Shown here piece by piece: positions 34,919 to 44,039 of a stretch of DNA of 64,000 nucleotides. This stretch comes from Tistrella mobilis (GTDB taxonomy: Bacteria; Pseudomonadota; Alphaproteobacteria; Tistrellales; Tistrellaceae). The notes beneath the pieces are model-generated. The model ran no database searches. It was not told the origin of the DNA and was given only the letters and a program-made list of their open reading frames with translations. The stretch spans positions 4,747,501 to 4,811,500 of the forward strand of contig NZ_CP121017.1 of NCBI RefSeq assembly GCF_041468085.1. The letters run 5' to 3'. Position 1 is the stretch's first letter. Every line of letters starts with the position of its first letter. Both the position numbers and the translations under genes were made by a program.

Positions 34919-35710
34919 ATGGCGAGGAAACGAGAGGCCGCTGCCCTGGCGCGGCTCAGACTGGATGCAGGCCTGCATGCAATCGGTGCGACCGGGCTGG
35001 TCGCGGCTGCGGCGGTGTTTGCCGCCGCGCGGGCAGGCGATGCGCTGGGACCGGCCTACCCGTTGAAGGCGGTGGCCTGGCTCGCCTTCGCGCTTGCCAT
35101 TGCCGGCCCGGCCCTGGCCCAGCATCTGCCCCAGGCCCGTTTCGGCCCGGCCAATCGGGTGACCCTGCTGCGCGCCGGGCTGGTGGCACTGGTCGCGGCC
35201 ACGATCGGCGAGCCGTTGATGGCGCTGGATCACGGTGCCGCCGCCGGGCCGGTCGCCTGGATGTTGTTTCTGACCGCGGCGATCTGTCTGGCGCTGGACG
35301 GCGTGGATGGCTGGATTGCCCGCAGGCGCGGCGTGGCCAGCCCCTTCGGCGCCCGGTTCGACATGGAACTGGATGCGCTGTTCGTGGCGGTGCTGTCCTG
35401 GGCGGCGCTGGATGCGGGGCGCGCAGGCCCCTGGGTGCTGGCGGCGGGCGCGCTGCGCTATCTGTGGGTGGCGGCGGCCTGGGCCTGGCCGCCCCTGAAA
35501 GCCCCCCTGCCCCCCAGCAACCGCCGCCGGGCCGCCTGCGCCTTCGGCGTGGCGGCGCTGGTCGGCGCGCTGAACCCGCTCTCCGCCACTGCCGGCATGG
35601 TTTCGGCCGCGATCGCGGTTGCCGTGCTCGGCTGGTCCTTCACCGTCGACCTTCTGGCCGTGATCAGGCTGCATCGCAGCCGCACCCCTCGCGAGGAGAT
35701 CCCGAGATGA
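34919..35710 (+). CDS. CDP-alcohol phosphatidyltransferase family protein
   Basis: A 263-residue membrane enzyme of the CDP-alcohol phosphotransferase family, which joins a CDP-activated alcohol to a second alcohol. The complete motif D-x2-D-G-x2-A-R-x8-G-x3-D-x3-D is present at Asp127, Asp130, Gly131, Ala134, Arg135, Gly144, Asp148 and Asp152. About six hydrophobic segments surround it. Substrates cannot be told. Its stop overlaps the YceI start by 4 bp. Its presence suggests that the cluster product is lipid-linked or transferred at the membrane. Confidence 0.87.
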   Translation: MARKREAAALARLRLDAGLHAIGATGLVAAAAVFAAARAGDALGPAYPLKAVAWLAFALAIAGPALAQHLPQARFGPANRVTLLRAGLVALVAATIGEPLMALDHGAAAGPVAWMLFLTAAICLALDGVDGWIARRRGVASPFGARFDMELDALFVAVLSWAALDAGRAGPWVLAAGALRYLWVAAAWAWPPLKAPLPPSNRRRAACAFGVAALVGALNPLSATAGMVSAAIAVAVLGWSFTVDLLAVIRLHRSRTPREEIPR

Positions 35711-36369
35711 CGATGCGTACCGCCCGGGCGGCGGCCCTGCTCGCCCTCCCCACCCTGCTCGCCCATCCCTTCCTGACGGCGCCGGCGGCGCTGCTGACGG
35801 CCGCAGCCCTGACCGCCCCCCCGGCAGCCGCCGCACCCGCAACCTACACGCTTGATCCGGAACATGCCGTGGTCGGCTTCCTGGTCATGCATGCGGGCTA
35901 TGCCAACGTGCTGGGCCGGTTCCGCGAGGTCGAAGGCGAGATCAGCTTCGACGAGGCGACGAAACAACTCGGCGGCGGCGAGATCCGGGTGAAGACCGCC
36001 AGCGTCTTCACCGATCACGACAAGCGGGACGAGCACCTGCGCGGGCCCGATTTCCTGAATGCCGAGGAATTCCCCGACATGATCTTCCGACTGGAGGGCG
36101 CCGAGGCGACCGGCGAACGAACCGGGCGGATCACCGGCACGCTGGAGCTTCTGGGTGTGCGAAAGCCCATGTCACTCGACGTGACATGGAACAAGAGTGC
36201 CGAATACCCGTTCGGGACTGGCGTATTCGGTACGCGCCCCTATGTTATCGGAGTTTCTGCGCGTGGTACCATTCGCCGCAGCGACTTCGGCATGACCTAT
36301 GGCCTGGACGGCGACCTCGTCGGTGACGAGATCTCCCTGATCCTTGAAATGGAGGCACGCCGGCAGTGA
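35707..36369 (+). CDS. YceI-family periplasmic protein
   Basis: A 220-residue secreted protein of the YceI lipocalin-like family, whose known members bind long isoprenoid or amphiphilic molecules. A long hydrophobic signal region (residues 1-43) ends AAAA. Mature features are YTLDPEHAVVGFLVMH, ADFVTDHDKRDEHL-like (SVFTDHDKRDEHLRG) and FGTRPYVIGVSARGTIRRSDFGM. It may bind the cluster's product or a lipid carrier. The start overlaps the upstream gene by 4 bp and the stop overlaps the ribA-like start by 4 bp (GTGA). Confidence 0.88.
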   Translation: MTMRTARAAALLALPTLLAHPFLTAPAALLTAAALTAPPAAAAPATYTLDPEHAVVGFLVMHAGYANVLGRFREVEGEISFDEATKQLGGGEIRVKTASVFTDHDKRDEHLRGPDFLNAEEFPDMIFRLEGAEATGERTGRITGTLELLGVRKPMSLDVTWNKSAEYPFGTGVFGTRPYVIGVSARGTIRRSDFGMTYGLDGDLVGDEISLILEMEARRQ

Positions 36370-37547
36370 ACGCGACATCCGGCTCCGACGGACTCCCCCC
36401 CGCGGACAGGTCCAATGACGAGGACGATCAGATGAGTGAGGCGACGGAGCGGCGACTTCAGCGTGCCCAGGCCGAATTGCGCGCCGGTGGCGCCGTGCTG
36501 CTGCGCGACGATCAGGCCGATGTGCTGGCGCTCTCTCCCGAACGGGCCTCACCCGATCGTCTTGCCGCCCTCGCCATTCTGACCGGTGCGCCGGCAGATC
36601 TGCTGATTTCCCGCCGCCGGGCCGCACTGGCCGGGCTGGTCGCGCCGATCGAGGCCGATGATCCGCGCGGCGTGGAGCCGGTGGCGGCCCCCATCCGCGA
36701 CATCAGCGATCCGGCCTGGCGGCTGGCCGCCGACCCCACCCGCAGCGATGACGGCACGGCCGCCCGCGAACGCGCCCTCGGCCGGCTGCGCCCGGCCGGG
36801 CGGGCCTCGGCGGCAGCGATCGCACTGGCCAAGCGGGCGGGCCTGCTGCCGGCACTGGTCTCGGTGGAACTGCCCGCGGGCCGGCTGCCCGGCGGGGCCT
36901 CGGCACTCGACCCGGTGATCCTTGAGGCGAAGCTGCTGAAAGAGGGCCAGGTTGCGGCCGGCCGTCTGAAGCGGGTGGCAGAGGCCCGGGTGCCGCTGGC
37001 GGATGCCGAGAACTGCCGGATCATCGCCTTCCGCCCGTCGGATGGCGGGCCCGAACATCTGGCGATCGTGGTGGGAGAGCCGGCCGCGGATGCGCCGATC
37101 CTGGCCCGGCTGCATTCGGAATGCTTCACGGGCGATCTGCTCGGCTCTCTGCGCTGCGACTGCGGTGAACAGCTGAAGGGCGCGATCCGGACCATGGCCG
37201 CCGCAGGCGGTGGCGTGGTGCTGTACATGGCCCAGGAAGGCCGGGGCATCGGGCTGATCAACAAGCTGCGCGCCTATGATCTGCAGGACCGCGGGCTGGA
37301 CACGGTGGATGCCAATCTGGCCCTGGGCTTTGAGGCCGACGAACGCGATTTCCGCCCGGCAGCCGAAATGCTGCGGGCGCTGGGCCATCAGCGCATCCGG
37401 CTGCTCACCAACAACCCCACCAAGGTGCAGGCGCTGGGCGCCCATGGCATCGAGGTGGTGGAGCGGGTGCCCCATGCCTTCCCCGCCAATGGCCACAATG
37501 CCGGCTATCTGTCGACCAAGGCCCGCCGGGCGGGCCACATGCTCTGA
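36366..37547 (+). CDS. ribA: GTP cyclohydrolase II with degenerate RibB-like N-terminus
   Basis: A 393-residue protein. The C-terminal GTP cyclohydrolase II domain opens GTP to the diaminopyrimidine that begins riboflavin-type pathways. Zinc ligands are Cys253, Cys264 and Cys266, with EGRGIGL and a final THNP-like (LLTNNPTK). The N-terminal half aligns loosely with DHBP synthase (RibB) but lacks the DEDREN-EGD and HT motifs, so it is probably inactive. The GTG at 36366 overlaps YceI by 4 bp behind GGAGG; ATG 36432 is an alternative. Last gene of the right arm; probably not the housekeeping ribA. Confidence 0.9.
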   Translation: MNATSGSDGLPPADRSNDEDDQMSEATERRLQRAQAELRAGGAVLLRDDQADVLALSPERASPDRLAALAILTGAPADLLISRRRAALAGLVAPIEADDPRGVEPVAAPIRDISDPAWRLAADPTRSDDGTAARERALGRLRPAGRASAAAIALAKRAGLLPALVSVELPAGRLPGGASALDPVILEAKLLKEGQVAAGRLKRVAEARVPLADAENCRIIAFRPSDGGPEHLAIVVGEPAADAPILARLHSECFTGDLLGSLRCDCGEQLKGAIRTMAAAGGGVVLYMAQEGRGIGLINKLRAYDLQDRGLDTVDANLALGFEADERDFRPAAEMLRALGHQRIRLLTNNPTKVQALGAHGIEVVERVPHAFPANGHNAGYLSTKARRAGHML

Positions 37548-37612
37548 CCACATGGTCCGGTCCTGCCCTGGTCCGACGCAGCTGCCCGAAGACGCCATCT
37601 GTTGATCAGGAC

Positions 37613-37642
37613 AAAGGCCGGCGGAGCGATCCGCCGGCCTTT
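37613..37642. terminator. Bidirectional terminator between ribA and ppa
   Basis: AAAGGCCGGCGGA, loop GCGA (37626-37629) and TCCGCCGGCCTTT form a perfect 13-bp stem. It carries A's on one side and T's on the other, and it lies between convergent genes, so it can serve both. Confidence 0.9.
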
Positions 37643-37673
37643 GCAGTCTGGTCGGGGTCTGATCGACGCCGGC

Positions 37674-38201
37674 TCACTTGCCGGCGCGGGCGACACCTTC
37701 CTCGATCAGCCGCTTGGCGGTGTCGATGTCGTCCCAGCCGGTGACCTTCACCCACTTGCCCTTCTCAAGGTCCTTGTAGCGGGTGAAGAAATGCTCGATC
37801 TGGCGGATCAGCAGCTCCGGCAGGTCGGTATAGCTCTGGACATGGTCGTAGAGCGCCGAGACCTTCTGGTGCGGAACGGCCAGGATCTTTTCGTCCATGC
37901 CGCTCTCGTCTTCCATCTTCAGCACGCCCACCGGCCGCGCGCGGATCACCGAGCCCGGCACGACGGGGTACGGCGTCACGACCATCACGTCCACCGGGTC
38001 GCCGTCATCGCCCAGGGTGTTGGGGATGAAGCCGTAATTGGCCGGGTAGAACATGGGCGTGGCGACGAAGCGGTCGACCAGGATGGCGCCGCTGTCCTTG
38101 TCCAGCTCGTACTTCACCGGATCGGCGTTGGCAGGGATCTCGATGACGACATTGATGTCCGCAGGCACCGCGCGGCCGGCGGCGATCTTGGTCACGTCCA
38201 T
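37674..38201 (-). CDS. ppa: Inorganic pyrophosphatase
   Basis: Family I soluble pyrophosphatase hydrolyses PPi to phosphate, pulling biosynthetic reactions. The 175 residues match the family. Signature residues are in DGDPVDVMV (metal-binding Asp cluster), with YPANYGFIP and KYELDKDSG. The ATG at 38201 starts MDVTKI after AAAGAGG; a longer upstream frame is not used. It is separated from ampG by 93 bp on the same strand and from ribA by a shared terminator. Confidence 0.96.
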   Translation of the reverse strand: MDVTKIAAGRAVPADINVVIEIPANADPVKYELDKDSGAILVDRFVATPMFYPANYGFIPNTLGDDGDPVDVMVVTPYPVVPGSVIRARPVGVLKMEDESGMDEKILAVPHQKVSALYDHVQSYTDLPELLIRQIEHFFTRYKDLEKGKWVKVTGWDDIDTAKRLIEEGVARAGK

Positions 38202-38294
38202 TGGTCGGGCCTCTTTCCCCGGTGGTACAGAAATGGCGATGTACACCCGGGGGTCGAGACGGGACGGCCGGGTGCGACCTCGCCGATCGAGGTG

Positions 38295-39659
38295 CTAGAT
38301 AGCACGATCTGCGGTTCTGCGCGAGACGAGCCGCAGCAGGATCAGCCCCGGAATCGCCGCAACCGTGGTGGCGAGGAAGAAGGCCGACCAGCCGAGTTCC
38401 TCGGCCATGATGCCGCTCGACGACGACAGCCAGGTCCGTGCCACCGCCATGAAGGACGACAGCAGCGCATACTGCGTGGCGGTATAGGAGACATTGCACA
38501 GGCTGGACATGTAGGCGACGAACACCGCCGTTCCCATGCCGCCGGCCAGGTTCTCGAAGCCGATCACCGCCGCCAGCACCGCGACATCGGGGCCGGCCTC
38601 GGCCTGCACCATGAAGGCAAGGTTCGACAGCGCCTGCAGGATGCCGCAGATCCAGAGCGAGCGGACCGTGCCCAGCGCCCCCAGCAGCGTGCCCCCGGCC
38701 CAGAAGCCGACCATCGAGGCCCAGAAGCCGAACAGTTTGGAAATCTCGGCGATCTGGGTCTTGTCGAAGCCGATATCGACCAGGAAGGGGTTGGTCATCA
38801 CCCCGGCCAGGCTGTCGCCGAATTTGTAGAAGGCGACGAAGGCCAGGATCAGCCAGGCATGGGGGCGGGTCAGGAATTCCTGAAAGGGGGCCACCACCGC
38901 GGCATGAAGCCAGGCGCCGGCGCGGCCGATCGGCCCCCCGGCACCCAGCCGTTCCAGCACCCGTTCCGCCCGGGCTTCGGCCTCGGCCGCATGGCTGCGG
39001 TCGACCCGGGGTTCGGGGCCGGCGAGTACGGCGAGCACGCCCAGACCCATCGCCCCTGCCATCACGGCATAGGCGGTGAACCAGTCGAAATAGGCGGCGA
39101 GATAAAGCGCGCCCGCGCCCGAGGCGAGCATGCCCAGCCGGTAGCCGAACACCACCATCGCCGCACCGGCGCCCTGGCGATCTTCGGGCAGGCGCTCCAC
39201 CCGATAGGCATCGATGACGATGTCCTGGCTGGCCGAGGCGAAGGCCAGCAGCACCGCCCAGAGCGCCGTGGTCCAGGGGTCGGCGGCGGGGTCGGACAGC
39301 CCCAGCCCCAGCATGGTCAGGATCACCGCCGCCTGGGTCAGCAGCAGCCAGGACCGGCGGTGGCCGAACAGCCGGGCCAGGCCCGGCAGCCGCAGCTGGT
39401 CGATCAGCGGCGCCCAGATGAATTTGAGCGCATAGGGCGTCCCCACGGCGGCGAACAGGCCGATCGCCGCCTTGGAGATGCCGTCTTCCGTCAGCCGGAC
39501 GCTGAGCGTGCCGAAGCTGAGCGCCAGCGGCAGGCCGCTCGCAAAGCCCAGCAGCAGGATCTGGAGGAGGCGCGGTTCCAGATAGATCCGCGCCCCGGCA
39601 AGGAATCGGCTGCCCCTGCCTGTCTGATCCCTGCCCTCGCCACCATCGGGTGTCGTCAT
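38295..39659 (-). CDS. ampG: AmpG-family muropeptide permease (MFS)
   Basis: A 454-residue major facilitator transporter. AmpG imports anhydro-muropeptides for cell-wall recycling, which also feeds beta-lactamase induction in some bacteria. Evidence is the family's LLGFASGLPLALSFGTL in the first helix, FASASQDIVIDAYRVE, KFGDSLAGVM and GGMGTAVFVAYMSSLC, with about 12 membrane segments. The start ATG is at 39659. It lies 25 bp after typA on the same strand, with which it is probably cotranscribed. No other recycling gene is in the window, apart from an L,D-transpeptidase far upstream. Confidence 0.9.
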   Translation of the reverse strand: MTTPDGGEGRDQTGRGSRFLAGARIYLEPRLLQILLLGFASGLPLALSFGTLSVRLTEDGISKAAIGLFAAVGTPYALKFIWAPLIDQLRLPGLARLFGHRRSWLLLTQAAVILTMLGLGLSDPAADPWTTALWAVLLAFASASQDIVIDAYRVERLPEDRQGAGAAMVVFGYRLGMLASGAGALYLAAYFDWFTAYAVMAGAMGLGVLAVLAGPEPRVDRSHAAEAEARAERVLERLGAGGPIGRAGAWLHAAVVAPFQEFLTRPHAWLILAFVAFYKFGDSLAGVMTNPFLVDIGFDKTQIAEISKLFGFWASMVGFWAGGTLLGALGTVRSLWICGILQALSNLAFMVQAEAGPDVAVLAAVIGFENLAGGMGTAVFVAYMSSLCNVSYTATQYALLSSFMAVARTWLSSSSGIMAEELGWSAFFLATTVAAIPGLILLRLVSRRTADRAI

Positions 39660-39684
39660 GCGGGCATCCGTCCGACGGGTGGGA

Positions 39685-41511
39685 TCAGGCCGAAGCGACG
39701 GCGCGGGCCGCCTTCTTGCGGTCGTTGGGGTCCAGGAAGCGCTTGCGCAGCCGGATCGACTTGGGCGTGACCTCGATCAGCTCGTCCTCGTCGATATAGG
39801 CGATCGCCTCTTCCAGGCTCATGATCTTCGGCGGCGTCAGGCGGATGGCGTCGTCCTTGCCGGCCGAGCGGATATTGGTCAGCTGCTTGGCCTTCAGCGG
39901 GTTGACGTCCAGGTCGTTGCCGCGCGAATGCTCGCCGATCACCATGCCGCCATAGACCCGGGTCTGGGGCTCGACGAACAGGATGCCGCGCTCCTCCAGG
40001 TTCCACAGCGCATAGGCGACCGCCTCGCCGGTGCCGTTGGACACCAGCACGCCGTTGCGCCGGCCTTCCACCTCACCTTTGTGCGGGCCGTAATGCGAGA
40101 ACAGCCGGTTCAGCACGCCGGTGCCGCGGGTGTCCGACAGGAACTCGCTGCGATAGCCGATCAGGCCGCGCGACGGCGCCATGAACACGATCCGGGTCTT
40201 GCCGCCGCCCGAGGGGCGCATGTCGGTCATTTCGGCCCGGCGCAGGCTCATCTTCTCCACCACGACGCCCGAATACTCTTCGTCGACGTCGATGTGGACT
40301 TCCTCGATCGGCTCTTCCAGCTGGCCGGTCTCGGCATTCTCGCGGAACAGCACGCGCGGGCGCGAGATCGACATCTCGAAGCCTTCGCGGCGCATGGTCT
40401 CGACCAGCACGCCCAGCTGAAGTTCACCGCGGCCGGCCACCTCGAAGGCGTCCTTGCTCGGCAGTTCGGTCACGCGGATCGCGACATTGCTTTCCGCCTC
40501 GCGGAACAGCCGGTCGCGGATCATGCGCGAGGTGACCTTGTCGCCTTCCTGGCCGGCCAGCGGGCTGTCGTTGACCGAGATGCTCACCGCCATGGTCGGC
40601 GGGTCGATCGGCCGGGCGGCCAGCGGCTCGGTGATGCCGACGGCGCCGATGGTGTCGGCGACCGTGGTCTTCGACAGGCCGGCGATCGAGACGATATCGC
40701 CGGCTTCCGCCTGGTCCACCGGTTCGCGCTTCAGCCCGTCGCTGCGCAGGATCTTGGTGATCCGCGCATCCTCGACCACCGTGCCGTCACGGCGCAGCGC
40801 CCGGACGGCCTGGTTCATCTTCACGACGCCCGAGGCGACCCGGCCGGTCAGCACGCGGCCGATATAGGGGTCGCTCTCGATCATGGTGGCGAGCATGGTG
40901 AACGGCGCCTCGCGATCCACATCCGGTGCGGGCACATGGGCGACGATCAGATCGAGCAGCGGGTGCAGGTTCTCGCCCGAGGTCACCGGCTCCATCGAGG
41001 CCCAGCCCGACCGGCCCGAGGCATAGGCCACGGGGAAGTCCAGCTGGTGCTCGTCGGCCCCCAGGGCCGCGAACAGGTCGAAGACCTCGTCGAGCACGGT
41101 GTCGGGGCGGGCGTCGGGGCGGTCCATCTTATTGACCACCACGATCGGGCGCAGGCCCTTGGCGAGCGCCTTGGAGAGCACGAACTTGGTCTGGGGCCGC
41201 ACGCTTTCGGCCGAATCCACCAGAAGCAGCGCGCCGTCGACCATGTCGAGGATCCGCTCGACCTCACCGCCGAAATCGGCGTGGCCGGGGGTGTCGACGA
41301 TGTTGAGGCGGTAATCCTTCCAGGCGACTGCCGTGCATTTGGCCAGGATGGTGATGCCGCGCTCGCGCTCGAGATCGTTCGAGTCCATCGCCCGTTCGGC
41401 GAGCTGCTGGTGGGCGCGCACGGCGCCGCTCTGCTGGAGCAGGGCGTCGATCAGCGTGGTTTTGCCGTGGTCGACGTGGGCGATGATCGCGAGATTGCGC
41501 AGGACGGTCAT
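39685..41511 (-). CDS. typA: Translational GTPase TypA/BipA
   Basis: A 608-residue ribosome-binding GTPase used in stress, cold and ribosome assembly. The P-loop is AHVDHGKTT (residues 11-19), [14 protein letters not shown] is G3 and NKMDRPDA is G4. The C-terminal domain has [19 protein letters not shown], a TypA hallmark. The start ATG at 41511 gives [10 protein letters not shown], which fits the family; the longer frame at 41547 adds unconserved residues. It lies between the adenosine kinase and ampG genes, all on the minus strand. Confidence 0.97.
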   Translation of the reverse strand: MTVLRNLAIIAHVDHGKTTLIDALLQQSGAVRAHQQLAERAMDSNDLERERGITILAKCTAVAWKDYRLNIVDTPGHADFGGEVERILDMVDGALLLVDSAESVRPQTKFVLSKALAKGLRPIVVVNKMDRPDARPDTVLDEVFDLFAALGADEHQLDFPVAYASGRSGWASMEPVTSGENLHPLLDLIVAHVPAPDVDREAPFTMLATMIESDPYIGRVLTGRVASGVVKMNQAVRALRRDGTVVEDARITKILRSDGLKREPVDQAEAGDIVSIAGLSKTTVADTIGAVGITEPLAARPIDPPTMAVSISVNDSPLAGQEGDKVTSRMIRDRLFREAESNVAIRVTELPSKDAFEVAGRGELQLGVLVETMRREGFEMSISRPRVLFRENAETGQLEEPIEEVHIDVDEEYSGVVVEKMSLRRAEMTDMRPSGGGKTRIVFMAPSRGLIGYRSEFLSDTRGTGVLNRLFSHYGPHKGEVEGRRNGVLVSNGTGEAVAYALWNLEERGILFVEPQTRVYGGMVIGEHSRGNDLDVNPLKAKQLTNIRSAGKDDAIRLTPPKIMSLEEAIAYIDEDELIEVTPKSIRLRKRFLDPNDRKKAARAVASA

Positions 41512-41536
41512 ACGGGTCTGACAAGCCTTGAGAGAT

Positions 41537-41563
41537 GACGGCGGCACCTCTTGTGCCGCCGTC
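41537..41563 (-). terminator. Hairpin between adenosine kinase gene and typA
   Basis: GACGGCGGCAC (41537-41547) pairs perfectly with GTGCCGCCGTC (41553-41563) around a 5-nt loop. Both genes are on the minus strand. No T-run follows, so termination may be partial or it may be a typA leader structure. Confidence 0.5.
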
Positions 41564-41582
41564 CGCCCGCTTGAGCCCCGAT

Positions 41583-42575
41583 TCAGGCCGATCGCGCGAC
41601 GAGATCCGCGATCGATCCGGCAGGGCGCGGGCCGATTTGGCCGATGATTCCGGCAGCCGCCAGGCCGCCGAGTCGGGCGGACCGCGCGAGATCGAACCCG
41701 TGGGTCAGCCCGTAAAGGAAACCAGCCGCATAGAGATCACCGGCGCCGGTGGTATCGATCACCGCGTCGACCGGGCTCGCCTCCACCACGACCGGCGCCC
41801 CCTCGCGGGGCACGATCACCGATCCGTGTTCGCTGCGGGTCAGCGCCGCGATCTCCACCCGGCCCGCCACCGAACGCATGGCCGCGTCGAAGTCATCGGT
41901 CTCCGCCAGGGCGGTGATCTCGGCTTCGTTCGCGAACAGGATGTCGATGTGGTCGTCGATGAGCCGGTGGAACTCGGCACGGAAGCGGTCGACGCAGAAC
42001 TTGTCGGACAGGCTGAAGGCCACCCGTGTCCCATTGCGCCGTGCCGCCCGCATCGCCTTGAGGCAGGCTTCCTTCGCGGGTGCAAGATCCCACAAATAGC
42101 CTTCCACGTACAGTATTTCGGCACGCGCGACTTCGTTTTCGTCGACATCGTCGGGCGACAGGTGGACGCTGGCCCCCAGATAGGTGTTCATCGTGCGCTG
42201 GCCGTCGGGGGTGATCAGCACGAAGCAGCGCGCGGTGGGCGGGGTCGGATCGGCGGCGGGCGTGTCGTAAGCCACGCCCAGCGCCCGGATGTCGTGCCGG
42301 AAAACCTGGCCCAGCGTGTCTTCGGCCACCCGGCCGATGAAGGCGGTGCGCGCGCCAAGCGCCGCCAGGCCCGCGATCGTGTTGGCCGCCGATCCGCCCG
42401 AGCTTTCGATCGCCGGGCCCATTGCCGCATAGATCGCCTCGGCCCGGTCGGTATCGATCAGGGCCATTGTGCCCTTGACCATGCCCTGGGCGTCGAGGAA
42501 ACCGTCCTCCGTGCGGGCCAGGATGTCCAGGATGGCGTTGCCGAGGCCGAGCACGTGATAGGTCTTCTCCGTCAT
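41583..42575 (-). CDS. PfkB-family adenosine kinase-like carbohydrate kinase
   Basis: A 330-residue ribokinase-fold kinase. It fits the adenosine-kinase branch common in alphaproteobacteria: N-terminal GLGNAILDIL, SSGGSAANTIAGLAALG near residue 58 and the catalytic Asp in DTTGAGDLYAAGF near residue 285. It phosphorylates a nucleoside or sugar with ATP; adenosine is the likeliest substrate, but other PfkB specificities cannot be excluded from sequence. The ATG starts MTEKTYHVLG. Lies upstream of typA on the same strand. Confidence 0.87.
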   Translation of the reverse strand: MTEKTYHVLGLGNAILDILARTEDGFLDAQGMVKGTMALIDTDRAEAIYAAMGPAIESSGGSAANTIAGLAALGARTAFIGRVAEDTLGQVFRHDIRALGVAYDTPAADPTPPTARCFVLITPDGQRTMNTYLGASVHLSPDDVDENEVARAEILYVEGYLWDLAPAKEACLKAMRAARRNGTRVAFSLSDKFCVDRFRAEFHRLIDDHIDILFANEAEITALAETDDFDAAMRSVAGRVEIAALTRSEHGSVIVPREGAPVVVEASPVDAVIDTTGAGDLYAAGFLYGLTHGFDLARSARLGGLAAAGIIGQIGPRPAGSIADLVARSA

Positions 42576-42907
42576 GATCGGTTCGTCTTCCTTTGCGCGG
42601 GAATGCGGGCTTCGTTCGAGGATACGGGCGGGGCCACCCGGGCATCCGGGAGGATCTCAACCAGCAGCTGCATGGGCGGTCGGCGGCAGTATAGCGACCC
42701 TGGTGCGCGGAGGCGATGCCGGGCGCGCGGCCATCCGTCCGCTTTTGCGACGCAATGTCCATTGGGCCCTTGAGTCCGGCCGGCCCCCGTCGTATGTATC
42801 GAAGCGGCTTCGCAGCTGCACCGCGACCGGGTCACGGACCGGGGGTGCAGCTGTCACGGGCTCCCTCCTGCCTCCCCTCCCCGCGCTCCCCGGAGACGAC
42901 CTGCGCC
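42576..42907. other. Divergent spacer with a long hairpin
   Basis: A 332-bp gap between the kinase and EI24 genes holds two divergent promoters that I cannot place. The one clear structure is the inverted repeat at 42813-42853. In-frame starts upstream of 42908 (for example 42716) would give a Pro/Arg-rich extension that I reject. Confidence 0.5.
42813..42853 (+). repeat. Inverted repeat upstream of the EI24 gene
   Basis: CAGCTGCACC (42813-42822) and GGTGCAGCTG (42844-42853) are perfect 10-bp arms; the loop contains a smaller CCGG-flanked repeat. The structure lies 54 bp before the EI24 ATG and could be a leader hairpin or operator. Confidence 0.55.
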
Positions 42908-43603
42908 ATGGCGCTGATCACCACCACCGTCGGACGCACTGTCGGCAATCTCGACGATGCGCGCATGTGGCGCCCGCTCGGCATCGGCATCGTCGGTTCG
43001 GCGATCCTGATGGGGGTGTTGTGGTGGCTGGCGGTCGGCTGGGTTGATGCGACCGGGTTGACCGGCATCGGCTGGCTGGACACCACCATCTCTTATGCCG
43101 GCGATTTCGCCGTCGTCATCATCTCGGCCTGGCTGCTCTTCGTGCCGATCACCTCGGCGGTGATGTGTCTGGTGATCGACGAGGTCGCCGAGGTGGTGGA
43201 GCGGCGCAGCTATCCCGGATTGCCGCCGGCCAAGGGGGCCGGGTTCTGGGCCTCGCTCTGGTCCGGTGTCAGGTTCGGCGTCTTCGCGCTTCTGCTGAAC
43301 CTGCTGGTGCTGCCGCTCTATTTCGTGCCGGTGGTCAACCTGGTCCTGTTCGTCGGGCTGAACGGTGTCCTGCTCAGCCGGGAATATTTCGAACTGGCGG
43401 CGCTGCGCCGTCTCGGCACCGCCGAGGCGAAGGCCATGCGGCTCCGCCACCGAACCACGCTCTTCGTGCATGGCGCCGCGGTTTCCTTCCTGTTCGCGAT
43501 CCCCTTCGTGAACCTGACCGCGCCGATCATCGCCGCTGCCCTGTTCACCCATCTCTTCACCCTGATCCGGGAGCGCGAAGCCCGTGAGCTGCGCCGTCCG
43601 TAG
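42908..43603 (+). CDS. EI24 (CysZ-like) membrane protein
   Basis: A 231-residue protein with about four to five membrane segments, fitting the EI24/CysZ domain family. Useful stretches are FAVVIISAWLLFVPITSAVM near residue 60, LPLYFVPVVNLVLF near 140 and the GLNGVLLSREYFELAALRR signature after it. CysZ is a sulfate uptake protein in enterobacteria; the alphaproteobacterial members have no assigned job. The ATG at 42908 opens MALITTT. The last 20 bp overlap the lipoprotein gene start. Confidence 0.85.
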   Translation: MALITTTVGRTVGNLDDARMWRPLGIGIVGSAILMGVLWWLAVGWVDATGLTGIGWLDTTISYAGDFAVVIISAWLLFVPITSAVMCLVIDEVAEVVERRSYPGLPPAKGAGFWASLWSGVRFGVFALLLNLLVLPLYFVPVVNLVLFVGLNGVLLSREYFELAALRRLGTAEAKAMRLRHRTTLFVHGAAVSFLFAIPFVNLTAPIIAAALFTHLFTLIREREARELRRP

Positions 43604-44033
43604 CCAGATCGCCCGTCCTTTGGCCATTCTTCTTCTCGGCCTTACCGGCCTTGGCCTCGCCGGCTGCCAGACCACCGGCTCCGATATCGGTGCCGCCCAG
43701 ATGCGCCCGGCACCCAAGCCCGTGCATGCAGTGCAGCCCTCGGGGGTGGCAGAGCTGCTGAAGCTGGATCAGAACGATCTGACCAGCCGGTTCGGCCGGC
43801 CTGCGGTGGCACGGCGCGAAGGCCAGTCGGTCTTCTGGCGCTATTCCGACAATCGCTGTGCGCTGATCCTCTATTTCCCGGCGATCGATGCGGCAAAGCC
43901 GGGCGGGGCCCGTCCCACTCATGGGGTGGTACGCTGGTTCGGTCCGCGGGCGGCGGGTGCGGGCGATGCCGATTGCGTGGCGGGGTTCGACCACGCCACC
44001 ATTCAGGCCCGGCTGGCAGCGCCGGGCGTCTGA
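43584..44033 (+). CDS. Small lipoprotein of unknown function
   Basis: A 149-residue lipoprotein: signal sequence ARPLAILLLGL, lipobox LAGC with Cys28, then QTTGSD. The mature domain starts SGVAELLKLDQNDLTSRFG and has FWRYSDNRCALILYF, a pattern reminiscent of SmpA/BamE-type folds in which a helix is followed by beta strands. This resemblance is only a suggestion. The GTG at 43584 overlaps the EI24 gene by 20 bp, so the two are coupled. Two Cys in the mature part could form a disulfide. Confidence 0.8.
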   Translation: MSCAVRSQIARPLAILLLGLTGLGLAGCQTTGSDIGAAQMRPAPKPVHAVQPSGVAELLKLDQNDLTSRFGRPAVARREGQSVFWRYSDNRCALILYFPAIDAAKPGGARPTHGVVRWFGPRAAGAGDADCVAGFDHATIQARLAAPGV

Positions 44034-44039
44034 GCCTGT

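Noticed and set aside
34664-35842. Extension of the RibD-like frame upstream over the CDP-alcohol and YceI genes
   Set aside because: A perfect AGGAGG precedes ATG 34663, and the region upstream codes on the other strand for proteins with intact motifs.
37548-37673. FMN riboswitch at ribA
   Set aside because: The gap follows ribA and holds only a simple terminator; upstream of the cluster no RFN-type conserved elements are visible.
39658-41538. Long open frame opposite typA
   Set aside because: Shadow of typA, with no credible ribosome-binding site or motif.
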